This document shows, in pieces, positions 26,400-33,461 of a stretch of 64,000 nt of DNA (its first letter is position 1; each line of letters opens with the position of its first letter). The position numbers were made by a program, and so were the translations under genes. The notes under the pieces were generated by a model that made no database searches, was not told the origin of the DNA, and was given only the letters and a program-made list of their open reading frames with translations. Location: assembly GCA_965221555.1 (NCBI GenBank), contig OZ244895.1:124001-188000 (forward strand), read 5' to 3'. The DNA comes from JAJEAD01 sp965221555. GTDB taxonomy: Bacteria > Pseudomonadota > Gammaproteobacteria > HK1.

Positions 26400-26403
26400 T
26401 TAG
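26400..26403. repeat. Left 4-bp target-site duplication (TTAG) of the IS1380-family element
   Basis: TTAG here and at 28162-28165 flank the insertion. Removing the element plus one copy restores the IS3 orfB frame as ...VVLNLFSRYVVGWM..., which supports both the boundaries and the duplication. Confidence 0.75.
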
Positions 26404-28161
26404 CCCGCATTCGTCACCGATTCTCCAAGACGAGGCGCATTCTGGCTGAAGGAGGCTGATTATGGCGATGGAGTGGGGTGATCAGCGCCGATTGACATAA
26501 TCGGTGCGTGTTTGGTGGTTGTTGAGAGCGACTTATCGGACTTTTGTGGGTCAAACAGGCGTTGGATACACGAAGCGAGCGAGCGGTGGCCTCGGCGGCG
26601 CGCCGATCAGGGGTCTCTGAGTCAGGTAGTGGTACGGAAGACTATCCAGGCGGATGCCACAAGGGCGCTTTGTGCAAGTTCACCAGCACCTGGGTAAAGG
26701 TCTTGGCGTAGGGATAGGCCTGGGAGAACGACAGCCACACCCGCCGGGCGGTGATTTTGACCCGGGCGGCGACCTTGAGCAGTTTCAGTCGCAGCGTGGC
26801 GCACTGGGCGCGGGCGAACTCAGTGCCCGGTGTTCCGAGTCTTCGTAGCGCGTGCATGAGCACGTAGGCGAATGAGGAGAAGTACAGCCGCAACTGATTC
26901 GCGCGCATGGTGTGGGCGCTGGTGCGGTCGGCAAAGAGGTCGAGCTGCTGCTCCTTGATGCGGTTTTCCATCTCGCCGCGCGCGCAGTACAACTGTTCGT
27001 ACAAGCGCTTGGCCGCGGCCTTGCGCGGGGAGAGGCTGGTGACCACGAAGCGCGGATTCTCCCCCTTGGACAGATACTCCGCCTTGCCCACCACTCGACG
27101 GCTGCGACTCCATGACTTGCGAGTGCGGTAGGTGAAGTCGCCGAAGCGCCGGGCCGGCTTACCAGTACGCCCATGTGCCGCGCGCGCCTGGTGCATCGCA
27201 GCGCCCAGGGCGCGCGTCAGACGGCGATTGCGCGCCAATCCCAGCACGTAGTCCACCCTATGGTCCTCGCACCACTTCATGATGGGCTCGCGACAAAAGC
27301 CCGAATCGCCTCGGATATGGATGCGTGTCCTGGGCCAGTGGCGGCGAATCTGACCGACAATGCGGGCGAGCTCCTCAATGCTGCCGGCCGAGGCATCCTG
27401 GTTGGACTCGCGCAGCCGCGCGCACAACAGGTGCTCGCCACAGAAGATGTACAGCGGCAGATAGCAGTAGCAACCGTAGTAGCCGTGAAAGAACCGCCCT
27501 TCCTGGCTCCCGTGCAACGGGTCGTCGGTCGCATCCAGGTCCAGCCACAGCTCACGCGGCGCCTGTGATTGCGACTCCACAAAAAGCTCCACCAACAGTT
27601 CATCGAACCCCTCACCACGCGCCACGATGCGCTTGTAACGGTCGTGCGCCGCCTGCTCAGGTGCGCCCAGCTCCATGCGGTTCAACGTGCTCGCACTGGC
27701 CAATGCACAGCCTCGGTCACGCTCGCGTACCCGACCCGCGCCTGTCACATCGCGCTTGCCTACCAGCACCGACAGCACCGCATCTGCGCGCAGCTCCCCA
27801 TGGTCGTTGAGGTCTTCGTATCCCAATGCAATGCCATAAACCCGCTGCGACACCAGCTCATCCACGTTATGTTCCACGCTCGCAGGGTTGCGGTAATCGA
27901 CCATACACTCCGACACCCGCGACATCAGACCGATACGCTTGTCCACCTCGCGTAGCAGTACCCCTCCGGCATCGCTGCTGATGTGACCGCCGTCGAATCG
28001 TCCGGTGACACATCGCCGTCCCAGCGCGTGAAACTCAAGCTGCTTGCCATTACACTGTGTCTTCAAGGCTGCTTCCTCGTCGTCTGGCTTAACTTGTTGA
28101 TCCCACAACCGTTATGCCATGAGGAGCAGCCTTTTTCCATCCCCCCGGTGAGTTTTTCGGG
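26404..28161 (-). mobile_element. IS1380-family insertion sequence (1758 bp) inside an IS3-family relic
   Basis: Ends read inward as CCCGCATTCGTCACCGATT (left) and CCCGAAAAACTCACCGG (right), an imperfect terminal inverted repeat. It is flanked by TTAG duplications. One complete transposase gene is present with about 240 bp of non-coding sequence on its 3' side, including a CCGATT/AATCGG hairpin at 26488-26504. Length and duplication size suit the IS1380 family. The ends resemble those of the 176-190 bp dispersed repeats in this window. Confidence 0.8.
26642..28066 (-). CDS. IS1380-family DDE transposase
   Basis: About 474 residues. FDGGHISSDAGGVLLREVDKR, LDLDATDDPLHG, RGDSGFCREPIM and LGLARNRRL are landmarks of IS1380 transposases; the Asp in LDLDATDD and in RGDSGF and the Glu in GEMENRIKEQQLDLFADRTSAH form the DDE triad. 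A TTG start at 28066 is chosen because GAGGA lies 7 bases upstream and family similarity begins there; a TTG at 28108 is also open. The frame is intact, so the element may be active. Confidence 0.88.
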   Translation of the reverse strand: MKTQCNGKQLEFHALGRRCVTGRFDGGHISSDAGGVLLREVDKRIGLMSRVSECMVDYRNPASVEHNVDELVSQRVYGIALGYEDLNDHGELRADAVLSVLVGKRDVTGAGRVRERDRGCALASASTLNRMELGAPEQAAHDRYKRIVARGEGFDELLVELFVESQSQAPRELWLDLDATDDPLHGSQEGRFFHGYYGCYCYLPLYIFCGEHLLCARLRESNQDASAGSIEELARIVGQIRRHWPRTRIHIRGDSGFCREPIMKWCEDHRVDYVLGLARNRRLTRALGAAMHQARAAHGRTGKPARRFGDFTYRTRKSWSRSRRVVGKAEYLSKGENPRFVVTSLSPRKAAAKRLYEQLYCARGEMENRIKEQQLDLFADRTSAHTMRANQLRLYFSSFAYVLMHALRRLGTPGTEFARAQCATLRLKLLKVAARVKITARRVWLSFSQAYPYAKTFTQVLVNLHKAPLWHPPG

Positions 28162-28165
28162 TTAG
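28162..28165. repeat. Right 4-bp target-site duplication (TTAG) of the IS1380-family element
   Basis: Matches 26400-26403. Same tetranucleotide as the flanks of repeat copies A and C. Confidence 0.75.
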
Positions 28166-28648
28166 TACGACGTAGAGGTAGAAGTACGTCGCGCGCTTTG
28201 GCCCTAGCAAGCGGGTGACATTCCACGACCACGCCTGGTCTCACGCGCTGGCCATCAGTTCGTGTTTGGCATAGCGTGGATAGGTGGATTGATTGCGACG
28301 CTCGCGCACCGGTTGTTCGGCGCTGAGGATGCAATACATGGTGCGTTCCGAGCACACGTATCGACCTTCGTCGAGCAGTGTTGCCACGACCTCGGCGGGC
28401 GAACGGTCAATGAGGCGCTCTGCACCGAGCACGTCAAGCACGTATGCGCCTTTGGTCTCATCGAGCGCCCGGGTGGGCCTACTTCGAGGCTGCTGGCGCA
28501 CGGGAGCAGACCCACGACGACGGTACCAGGTCACTCTGGTCACCCCCAGAATGCGGTACGCCGTCGCAAAGCCAGCGTGCGTGGCGAGCGAGTTGGCAGT
28601 CATCAGCAGTCCTTCGCGTCGGCGAGGCGAATCCCCAGCAGCCCGCAA
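28166..28648 (-). pseudogene. IS3-family transposase OrfB, N-terminal part
   Basis: Minus-strand translation gives YRILGVTRVTWYRRRGSAP, then VLDVLGAERLIDRSPAEVVATLLDEG and CSERTMYCIL, typical of the N-terminal HTH-like part of IS3 OrfB. A TGA near 28241 interrupts the frame; beyond it DQAWSWNVTRLLGP and ATYFYLYVVL continue the family pattern up to the IS1380 boundary. The gene is therefore dead from both a stop codon and the insertion. Confidence 0.8.
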
Positions 28649-28961
28649 CTCTTCACTGCACTTTGAGAGTCGTATGCACGGGAGCGAGTTCTTTCTCTAA
28701 ACGTGTTACCTTCGCTTCAAATTCACGCACTCAGGGGTTCAAAGTATTGGATTCCTTCGACTTCGCGTTACGATTCCTCGCTCTTAAGCCCCGCAGCGAG
28801 TCTTCCCTTCTGGCCTTGCGCCACGCCGACAGATGCGAGCTGTACAAACCCTCTCGGCAGGGGAGTCGTCCCACCTCATCGGGACGCGTGCACCGTTCGG
28901 CCTCTTTAGCAACCCGCAGCCGGCACTCGGCGCTGAGCTGGCGCCATGTCCGCTTGGCCAT
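28633..28961 (-). pseudogene. IS3-family OrfA, interrupted by stop codons
   Basis: Starts MAKRTWRQLSAECRLRVAKEAE and continues GLYSSHLSAWRKARRE, the HTH part of IS3 OrfA. The frame meets a TGA at 28731 and another near 28650, while REFEAKVTRLEKELA and LKVQ...RVAGCWGF beyond them still read like the normal C-terminal coil. Upstream frame is open to 29147 but shows no family similarity. Confidence 0.7.
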
Positions 28962-29273
28962 CACCTCCGGGTTTAGCGCACCGGTTCGCTCGCCAAGCCC
29001 CGGCCCTGGGAGTCTCGTCGCTACGCTTCTCGACCCCCAGGGCCGGGCGGGGTTCGCGCCTCCACTCCGGGAATCGTTGTTCTCTTTGTGCTCATCGTCT
29101 TTCATCTCCACAGCCCTACACAAATTCCAAGGGGATTGGTGTATCAACGATGTTGCCAGAGAGAGTTCAATATATTACGACCAACCCGTGTCTGAGTCTT
29201 AGGGCTCACTTATCGTGTAAGATCACGGCCTAAACTCCTCTAATTCTTCAATGACTCAGGTCAGAAGAGCAGT

Positions 29274-29504
29274 GTGTTCCACCGGACTCAACTCTCAGTG
29301 TCAACTCATATTCTCCTGACTTACGCGGTACGCCGTCCGTATACCGCTTCTCCGGTTATGCCAACCGATGCACAGTACGACTCTACCCGCGGTTACTGGC
29401 TGCTGTCAGGTGTCCCAATGGTCTCCGTTTCAACATTTACTGACGGAAACTACATGACGAAAAAGTGTGATCAGGAAACAGGCGAAGATCTGAAAGGCGA
29501 ATGA
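29274..29504 (+). CDS. Candidate graspetide (ATP-grasp RiPP) precursor peptide
   Basis: A 76-residue frame from GTG 29274 (AGAAGAG a few bases upstream) or 48 residues from ATG 29358. Its stop overlaps the ligase start by four bases (ATGA, 29501-29504). The N-terminal half has RRPY and QYDSTRGYWLLSGVP, resembling the leader style of peptides paired with ATP-grasp maturases. The C-terminal end, VSVSTFTDGNYMTKK then CDQETGEDLKGE, mixes Ser/Thr/Lys donors with Asp/Glu acceptors as expected of a macrocyclised core. There is a single Cys. No other assignment fits. The precursor role is inference from position and composition. Confidence 0.6.
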   Translation: MFHRTQLSVSTHILLTYAVRRPYTASPVMPTDAQYDSTRGYWLLSGVPMVSVSTFTDGNYMTKKCDQETGEDLKGE

Positions 29505-30445
29505 AACCTCGAGTTCTCATACTTTCTAGTCAGCATGATCTCTCCACAGATCTTGTCGCTCTGCGTCTCGAGTCATCAGGCGTACCGTTTTTACGCTTGA
29601 ATCGAGAGGAATTTCCGGAACACCATCTGACACTTGATCCATTACGTCGGGAACTTGAGGTGCAAGGTCCAGTAGGATTCCATCATGTAGATTGCTCCTT
29701 GGCCTCGATATTCTATCGTCAGCCCGTTTTTCTACGTAATACTCCTCCCTTGCCGCTCACTCCTGAGGCTCAGCTTGAGCGGTCCCAGTGGATGGGCTTC
29801 CTTCGTGGTCTCTGCTCGCTTGTAGACGCAGCATGGATGAACTTCCCGGCCGCTACATATCTTGCTGAATCCAAACCGTATCAACTTTCAATCGCTTCTA
29901 GTTGTGGATTCAGCGTTCCCAGGACAATAGCGAGCAACAATGCCGCCCGCATTCGTCAAGTCTTTCCAAACCGAATGGTAATCAAATCACTAGATACTGT
30001 TCTTCTGCGTGATGGCGAGGACTGTCTCTTCACATATACGACTCTTAATCCAGATGTAGTACTTTCTGATGCAACTGTTCAGTCCGTACCACTACTCGCG
30101 CAACATGCCTTCGAATTCAAGGCTGACATCCGAATTACAGTTGTCGGATGTAGTGTATTTGCAGTCCGTATCCTACACCAAGGTCGCGGGATACCTGGAG
30201 ACTGGAGGATTGTGCCCAGAACTTGTCTACAGTTTCAACCTTTCAAACTCAACGACGACTTGTCATATAGATGCCTGACGTTGACTCGTCGACTTGGTCT
30301 TACTTTCGCTGCTATAGATCTTGTTGAAACCAAAGAAGATACATTCTTTATTGAAGTCAATCCAACCGGTGAATGGGGATGGCTTTCGAACATCGAACAA
30401 CCTATAGATTCAGCTATCGCAGCTTGGCTCGATAGGCCTCTCTAA
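29501..30445 (+). CDS. ATP-grasp peptide ligase, MvdC/MvdD-like (graspetide maturase)
   Basis: 314 residues matching ATP-grasp ribosomal peptide maturases. The pre-ATP-grasp part has LRLNREEFPE (31-40) and IFYRQP (70-75). AESKPYQLSIASSCGFSVPRT (122-142) and VIKSLD (Lys162) line the nucleotide site. FKADIRITVVG (207-216), AIDLVE (Asp273) and FIEVNPTGEWGW (Glu285, Asn287) supply the peptide/metal-binding signatures. Members use ATP to join Asp/Glu side chains to Thr, Ser or Lys of a precursor, forming macrolactones or macrolactams. Base composition is clearly more AT-rich than the flanking chromosome, indicating transfer. Confidence 0.85.
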   Translation: MKPRVLILSSQHDLSTDLVALRLESSGVPFLRLNREEFPEHHLTLDPLRRELEVQGPVGFHHVDCSLASIFYRQPVFLRNTPPLPLTPEAQLERSQWMGFLRGLCSLVDAAWMNFPAATYLAESKPYQLSIASSCGFSVPRTIASNNAARIRQVFPNRMVIKSLDTVLLRDGEDCLFTYTTLNPDVVLSDATVQSVPLLAQHAFEFKADIRITVVGCSVFAVRILHQGRGIPGDWRIVPRTCLQFQPFKLNDDLSYRCLTLTRRLGLTFAAIDLVETKEDTFFIEVNPTGEWGWLSNIEQPIDSAIAAWLDRPL

Positions 30446-30467
30446 GCATCATCGTAAGTACGACTAG

Positions 30468-31073
30468 ATGAGCTTTACACAGTTAGTAGAAGAGATTCTT
30501 CCCTTCCTCTTTTTTTTAAAAATTTCTCGCAAGCTTAACACCCGCTCCAAGCTACCAGAAATTCTTCGAGAGTGTGAGTTTCAAGAGTACCGTCATCTTT
30601 CTGTTCCCCAACTCGATCAGCGCCTTGCTGAGGAACATGAACGAGCTGTGGCTCTGGATGTTAAAACACTCCAGTTCACACTCTTTCAATCGGGCGCATT
30701 CACGATTCTTGGGTTGGGTTTGGCTGCGGCTAGTTCATCAAACGCACTTCTTACAAGACTGACATCCTCCCCATCCACACCTAGTTGGTTGATGTTCTTG
30801 TTCCTCATAAGTGTATTTCATTTTTTCTTAGGTAGCTGTGTAGCACTCGGCGCTCTACGCACACATCCAAGATACGGATTTGGAACACAGTACCTACTGA
30901 TGACACAAAAACCAGATTCGGTCACAGTGAGAGCAGAATCCCTTGCTCGTCAGGAGACACTCAACAAAGTCCGTCACTGCCGGAATGAGGCTGTGTTCCA
31001 AACTGTGAGAAACGGACTACTTCTCTTGATTCTTAGCATTCTCGTGAGTGTAATAACTGTGTACATTGGCTGA
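30468..31073 (+). CDS. Hypothetical membrane protein of the graspetide-like cassette
   Basis: 201 residues, starting 22 bp after the ligase stop with similar low-GC composition. The first 65 residues are charged and soluble-looking (QLDQRLAEEHERAVALDVKT). Hydrophobic spans lie near 68-90, 107-130 and 182-200, with a polar loop between the second and third. It lacks ABC-transporter ATPase, peptidase or methyltransferase motifs. By position it may act in export, immunity or as the target of the peptide; nothing in the sequence decides between these. I recognise no named family. Confidence 0.7.
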   Translation: MSFTQLVEEILPFLFFLKISRKLNTRSKLPEILRECEFQEYRHLSVPQLDQRLAEEHERAVALDVKTLQFTLFQSGAFTILGLGLAAASSSNALLTRLTSSPSTPSWLMFLFLISVFHFFLGSCVALGALRTHPRYGFGTQYLLMTQKPDSVTVRAESLARQETLNKVRHCRNEAVFQTVRNGLLLLILSILVSVITVYIG

Positions 31074-31375
31074 AAATCAGGTGATCTTCATGTTGATTAT
31101 GGCGCTGCAATCGGAATAAAAAATTCTGAGTGACGGGGTGTTTTGACTCCGGAGTCAACTGGTTAATCCTTAAATGTATCTGTATAGATGCTGAGTAGTG
31201 AGCAACAAGACTTGTGCATGATTTGTCCATAGGACAGTGAATCTTCAGTGCGAACAGCGCGATGTGTATAGGGTGAATGAATCCTTTTTGTTAGAGACAA
31301 GAGCAAACGATTTGTTATCTTCATACCGCCATGTCAGCGGATGCGGGTAAACACGAAAGGTACGTCCTGCTGAAA
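31074..31375. other. AT-rich intergenic region after the graspetide-like cassette
   Basis: About 300 bases with the low GC of the cassette and no convincing frame. A decayed toxin-antitoxin pair begins at its right end. No clear terminator hairpin with a T-run was found. Confidence 0.45.
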
Positions 31376-31377
31376 CC

Positions 31378-31542
31378 GAAAAACTCGGAGTCTCACTTAC
31401 CAATCTGCTTCTCCGTTCATTGCGCTCGATACCTCACTCCGACGAATTAGAGCCATGGATGCGCTTCGTGGGACTGATTGAGACAGGCGGTCCACTTGCG
31501 AACGATCGTACCGACCAGATCGTCCATGGTAACCGACGATGA
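31378..31542 (+). pseudogene. Decayed antitoxin, relic of the pair at 22467-23088
   Basis: Reading gives TEKLGVSLTNLLLRSLRS, then ELEPWMRFVGLIETGGPLAN and QIVHGNRR with a TGA at 31540-31542. This matches the last two-thirds of the antitoxin at 22467 (LGISLAELLRRSLRS, KPWMRYAGLIETGDPLAS). The N-terminal DNA-binding strand is lost or scrambled. Confidence 0.75.
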
Positions 31543-31679
31543 GGGTTGCATAGACACCTCAGCGCTCATCGCGTTTGCAGACGGCTCCGATAACTGGCGC
31601 CCGTCGTTCCGGCGGCTATTCTTCAATCGTCCGCGCATGTTGTACAACGACCACGCGGTAGAAGTACACGGTAGCAGAG
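31526..31679 (+). pseudogene. Decayed PIN toxin fragment, relic of the VapC-like gene at 22675
   Basis: From ATG 31526 the frame reads MVTDDEGCIDTSALIAFADG, then SDNWRPSFRRLFFNRPRML, parallel to AYVDTSALIAFADRSD and WHPLFRRLFSNPPRL of the intact toxin. Similarity stops near 31679, before the later active-site residues, where the convergent vapC gene ends. The start still overlaps the antitoxin relic as in the intact pair. Confidence 0.75.
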
Positions 31680-31681
31680 AC

Positions 31682-32092
31682 TCACGCCACCATCCAGTTC
31701 TCCACCCGCAGCCCTGGAACGCGACGAAACTCCCGCTCGTTCCCGGTGACTATAGCCAAACCTGCCGCACACGCATGTGCCGCGATCAGCAAGTCGTTGG
31801 GTCCAGTCACTTGACCAGCTGATTCGAGCGAAGCCCGAATTTGTCCGTAGTGAACGTCTATATTCTCCGGCAGGTTGGTCAGGATATCGATGGCTGCGAG
31901 CACTTCGAGCATCCGTTCCGAGAGCCTCCGTGAAGCCCCCCTGGCAAGACCGTAGCGAACTTCACACGCCACAATGACGCTAGTACACACCGAAGACTCC
32001 CCGACGTCGGAAATTGTCCGGGCTACAGGACCAGCTGGATTTCTTGCGAGTTCTGCGAGAATGTTCGTGTCGAGGAGGTAACGCCGACTCAC
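31682..32092 (-). CDS. vapC: VapC-family PIN ribonuclease toxin
   Basis: 136 residues. YLLDTNILAELARNP carries the first PIN Asp, SVIVACEVRYGL the conserved Glu, and GPNDLLIAAHA the third acidic cluster; IVTGNEREFRRVPGL closes the fold. It starts with GTG at 32092, overlapping the vapB stop (GTGA). Cytoplasmic ribonuclease held inactive by VapB. Confidence 0.9.
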   Translation of the reverse strand: MSRRYLLDTNILAELARNPAGPVARTISDVGESSVCTSVIVACEVRYGLARGASRRLSERMLEVLAAIDILTNLPENIDVHYGQIRASLESAGQVTGPNDLLIAAHACAAGLAIVTGNEREFRRVPGLRVENWMVA

Positions 32093-32361
32093 TGTCCGGC
32101 ATCCGTCGGAACTGTGCCAAATGGATCGTCGTCCAGAGGATTCAGGGTCTCGTCCACATCAGGAAACTCGTCATCCAGGCACGGCGGCGTCATCGCAGCC
32201 AATACCTCCAGCAGCGATTTGCGATGTACCGGCTCGATGATCAACCGATTGCCCACCCTTCGCAGGTCGGCCTCCCGTCCGGGAAGCTCGAAATCGCGAG
32301 GAATGCGCACCGCCTGGTTTCTCCCGTTGCGGAACAAACTGACCCGACGAATTTGCACCAT
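32089..32361 (-). CDS. vapB: VapB antitoxin, AbrB/SpoVT type
   Basis: 90 residues. RVSLFRNGRNQAVRIPRDFELPG is the swapped-hairpin AbrB DNA-binding domain of VapB; the C-terminal acidic tail (DDEFPDVDETLNPLDDD) wraps the toxin. The ATG at 32361 has GGAG 8 bases upstream. The frame is open further upstream, without similarity. Confidence 0.88.
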   Translation of the reverse strand: MVQIRRVSLFRNGRNQAVRIPRDFELPGREADLRRVGNRLIIEPVHRKSLLEVLAAMTPPCLDDEFPDVDETLNPLDDDPFGTVPTDAGQ

Positions 32362-32483
32362 GATTTCGACTCCGTTCAAAGCCATATGTCGGAGCATATG
32401 CTTCAGAAGTCTCGAGAGCAAGGGGGAGTACCTGCCCGCGCCGAGCCACCGCGGGTCGACACTAAACCGATTTGCGGTGCCTG

Positions 32484-32509
32484 AAGCCCCGGCCCGGAGG
32501 CCGGGGCTT
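32484..32509. terminator. Strong hairpin, likely terminator downstream of the Hsp20 genes
   Basis: AAGCCCCGGCC and GGCCGGGGCTT form an 11-bp perfect stem with a 4-base loop (CGGA), 40 bp after the Hsp20 stop on the minus strand. No T-run follows on either strand, so it may instead stabilise transcript ends. Confidence 0.5.
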
Positions 32510-32548
32510 GTCGCCATGCCGGAATGCTCCCTGGGCGCGGACGAAGCG

Positions 32549-32947
32549 CTACTGGACCGATATCCGCCGGGCCACCGACTCCTTGGTCTTCGGCAGATGG
32601 AGGTGGAGCACTCCGTTCTCGACCCGCGCGGAGATCCCACTCTGATCGATCTTGCTCGAGAGCGAAAATCTCCTCTGAAAGTGACCGACCTCGTACTCCG
32701 TGTAGATCGGCTCGAGGTGCTCGTAGTTGGTGAAGTCGACCTGACCGGACACCCTCAGGACATCCTTCTCGAGCGTCACGTCCACGCCGTCCTTCGCCAC
32801 TCCGGGCACTTCCATCACGATGGAGAGCGCATCCTCGCTCTCGTGTATGTCGGTGGAGGGGACATAGTAGCGCGCGGACCGGGTGGCCTCTTCCGCCGTC
32901 GCCACTTCCTGCTTCTTTTGCACTTCGATTTCCTGCTTGGTCGCCAT
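32549..32947 (-). CDS. Hsp20/alpha-crystallin small heat-shock protein
   Basis: 132 residues. The alpha-crystallin domain runs from about 32 (YYVPSTDIHES) to the end, with VMEVPGVAKDGVDVTLEKDVLRVSG and the closing VENGVLHLHLPK strand. An ATP-independent chaperone that holds unfolding proteins. It follows another Hsp20 gene by 9 bp on the same strand, so both form one operon. Confidence 0.9.
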   Translation of the reverse strand: MATKQEIEVQKKQEVATAEEATRSARYYVPSTDIHESEDALSIVMEVPGVAKDGVDVTLEKDVLRVSGQVDFTNYEHLEPIYTEYEVGHFQRRFSLSSKIDQSGISARVENGVLHLHLPKTKESVARRISVQ

Positions 32948-32956
32948 CTTGGTCTC

Positions 32957-33382
32957 CTAGCTGATCTGTATGGACCGGGGACGGTCGGCGTCGGAGCGAG
33001 GCAGGTGCAGAGCGAGCACGCCGTCACGATGCTCCGCCTTGACCTTGTCGCCGTCGATGTCCGCCGGAATCACGAGCGCACGGTCGAAGTTGCCGGAGCG
33101 ACGCTCGCGCCGATGCACGCTGACGCCGTCGTCGAACTCGACCTTCTTGGTGCCCTTGATGCGCACCTGTCGGCCCTTGATCTGGACGTCGAGCCCTTCC
33201 TTTTCCACTCCCGGAAGCTCCGCCACGAGTACGAAGTCATCCCCCTGGCGAAAGACGTTGACGGGGGGAAAGCTCCCGTAGCCGGTGGTGGTGGAGCCGA
33301 ACCAGCCGCTGCGCCGCGACGCCGCGATTGCGCGCTGCAGGTCGAGCAGCGCATCCAGTGTCCGCATTCCCGTTGCCATCAT
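32957..33382 (-). CDS. Hsp20/alpha-crystallin small heat-shock protein
   Basis: 141 residues: a Gly/Ser/Thr-rich N-terminal arm with WFGSTTTGYGSFPPVNVF, then LVAELPGVEKEGLDVQIKG and GVLALHLPRS of the crystallin domain. An AGGAG ribosome-binding site stands 6 bases before the tandem ATGs at 33382/33379. First gene of a two-gene small heat-shock operon. No sigma-32-like promoter could be assigned by eye. Confidence 0.9.
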   Translation of the reverse strand: MMATGMRTLDALLDLQRAIAASRRSGWFGSTTTGYGSFPPVNVFRQGDDFVLVAELPGVEKEGLDVQIKGRQVRIKGTKKVEFDDGVSVHRRERRSGNFDRALVIPADIDGDKVKAEHRDGVLALHLPRSDADRPRSIQIS

Positions 33383-33461
33383 CGGAACTCCTGTGGTTGC
33401 CAATGTGCAATTCAGGTGGATGCGGCGGGCGATTTTTCAAGAACGAAGTCGGCGGGAGACC

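Noticed and set aside
28241..28735. In-frame TGA codons in the IS3 genes as possible recoding
   Set aside because: Many genes in the window end with TGA, and the IS3 copy is also frameshifted and split, so simple decay explains the stops.
29251..29319. 22-codon frame (MTQVRRAVCSTGLNS...) as alternative graspetide precursor
   Set aside because: It ends far from the ligase, has few acidic residues and lacks coupling; the overlapping 29274-29504 frame fits better.
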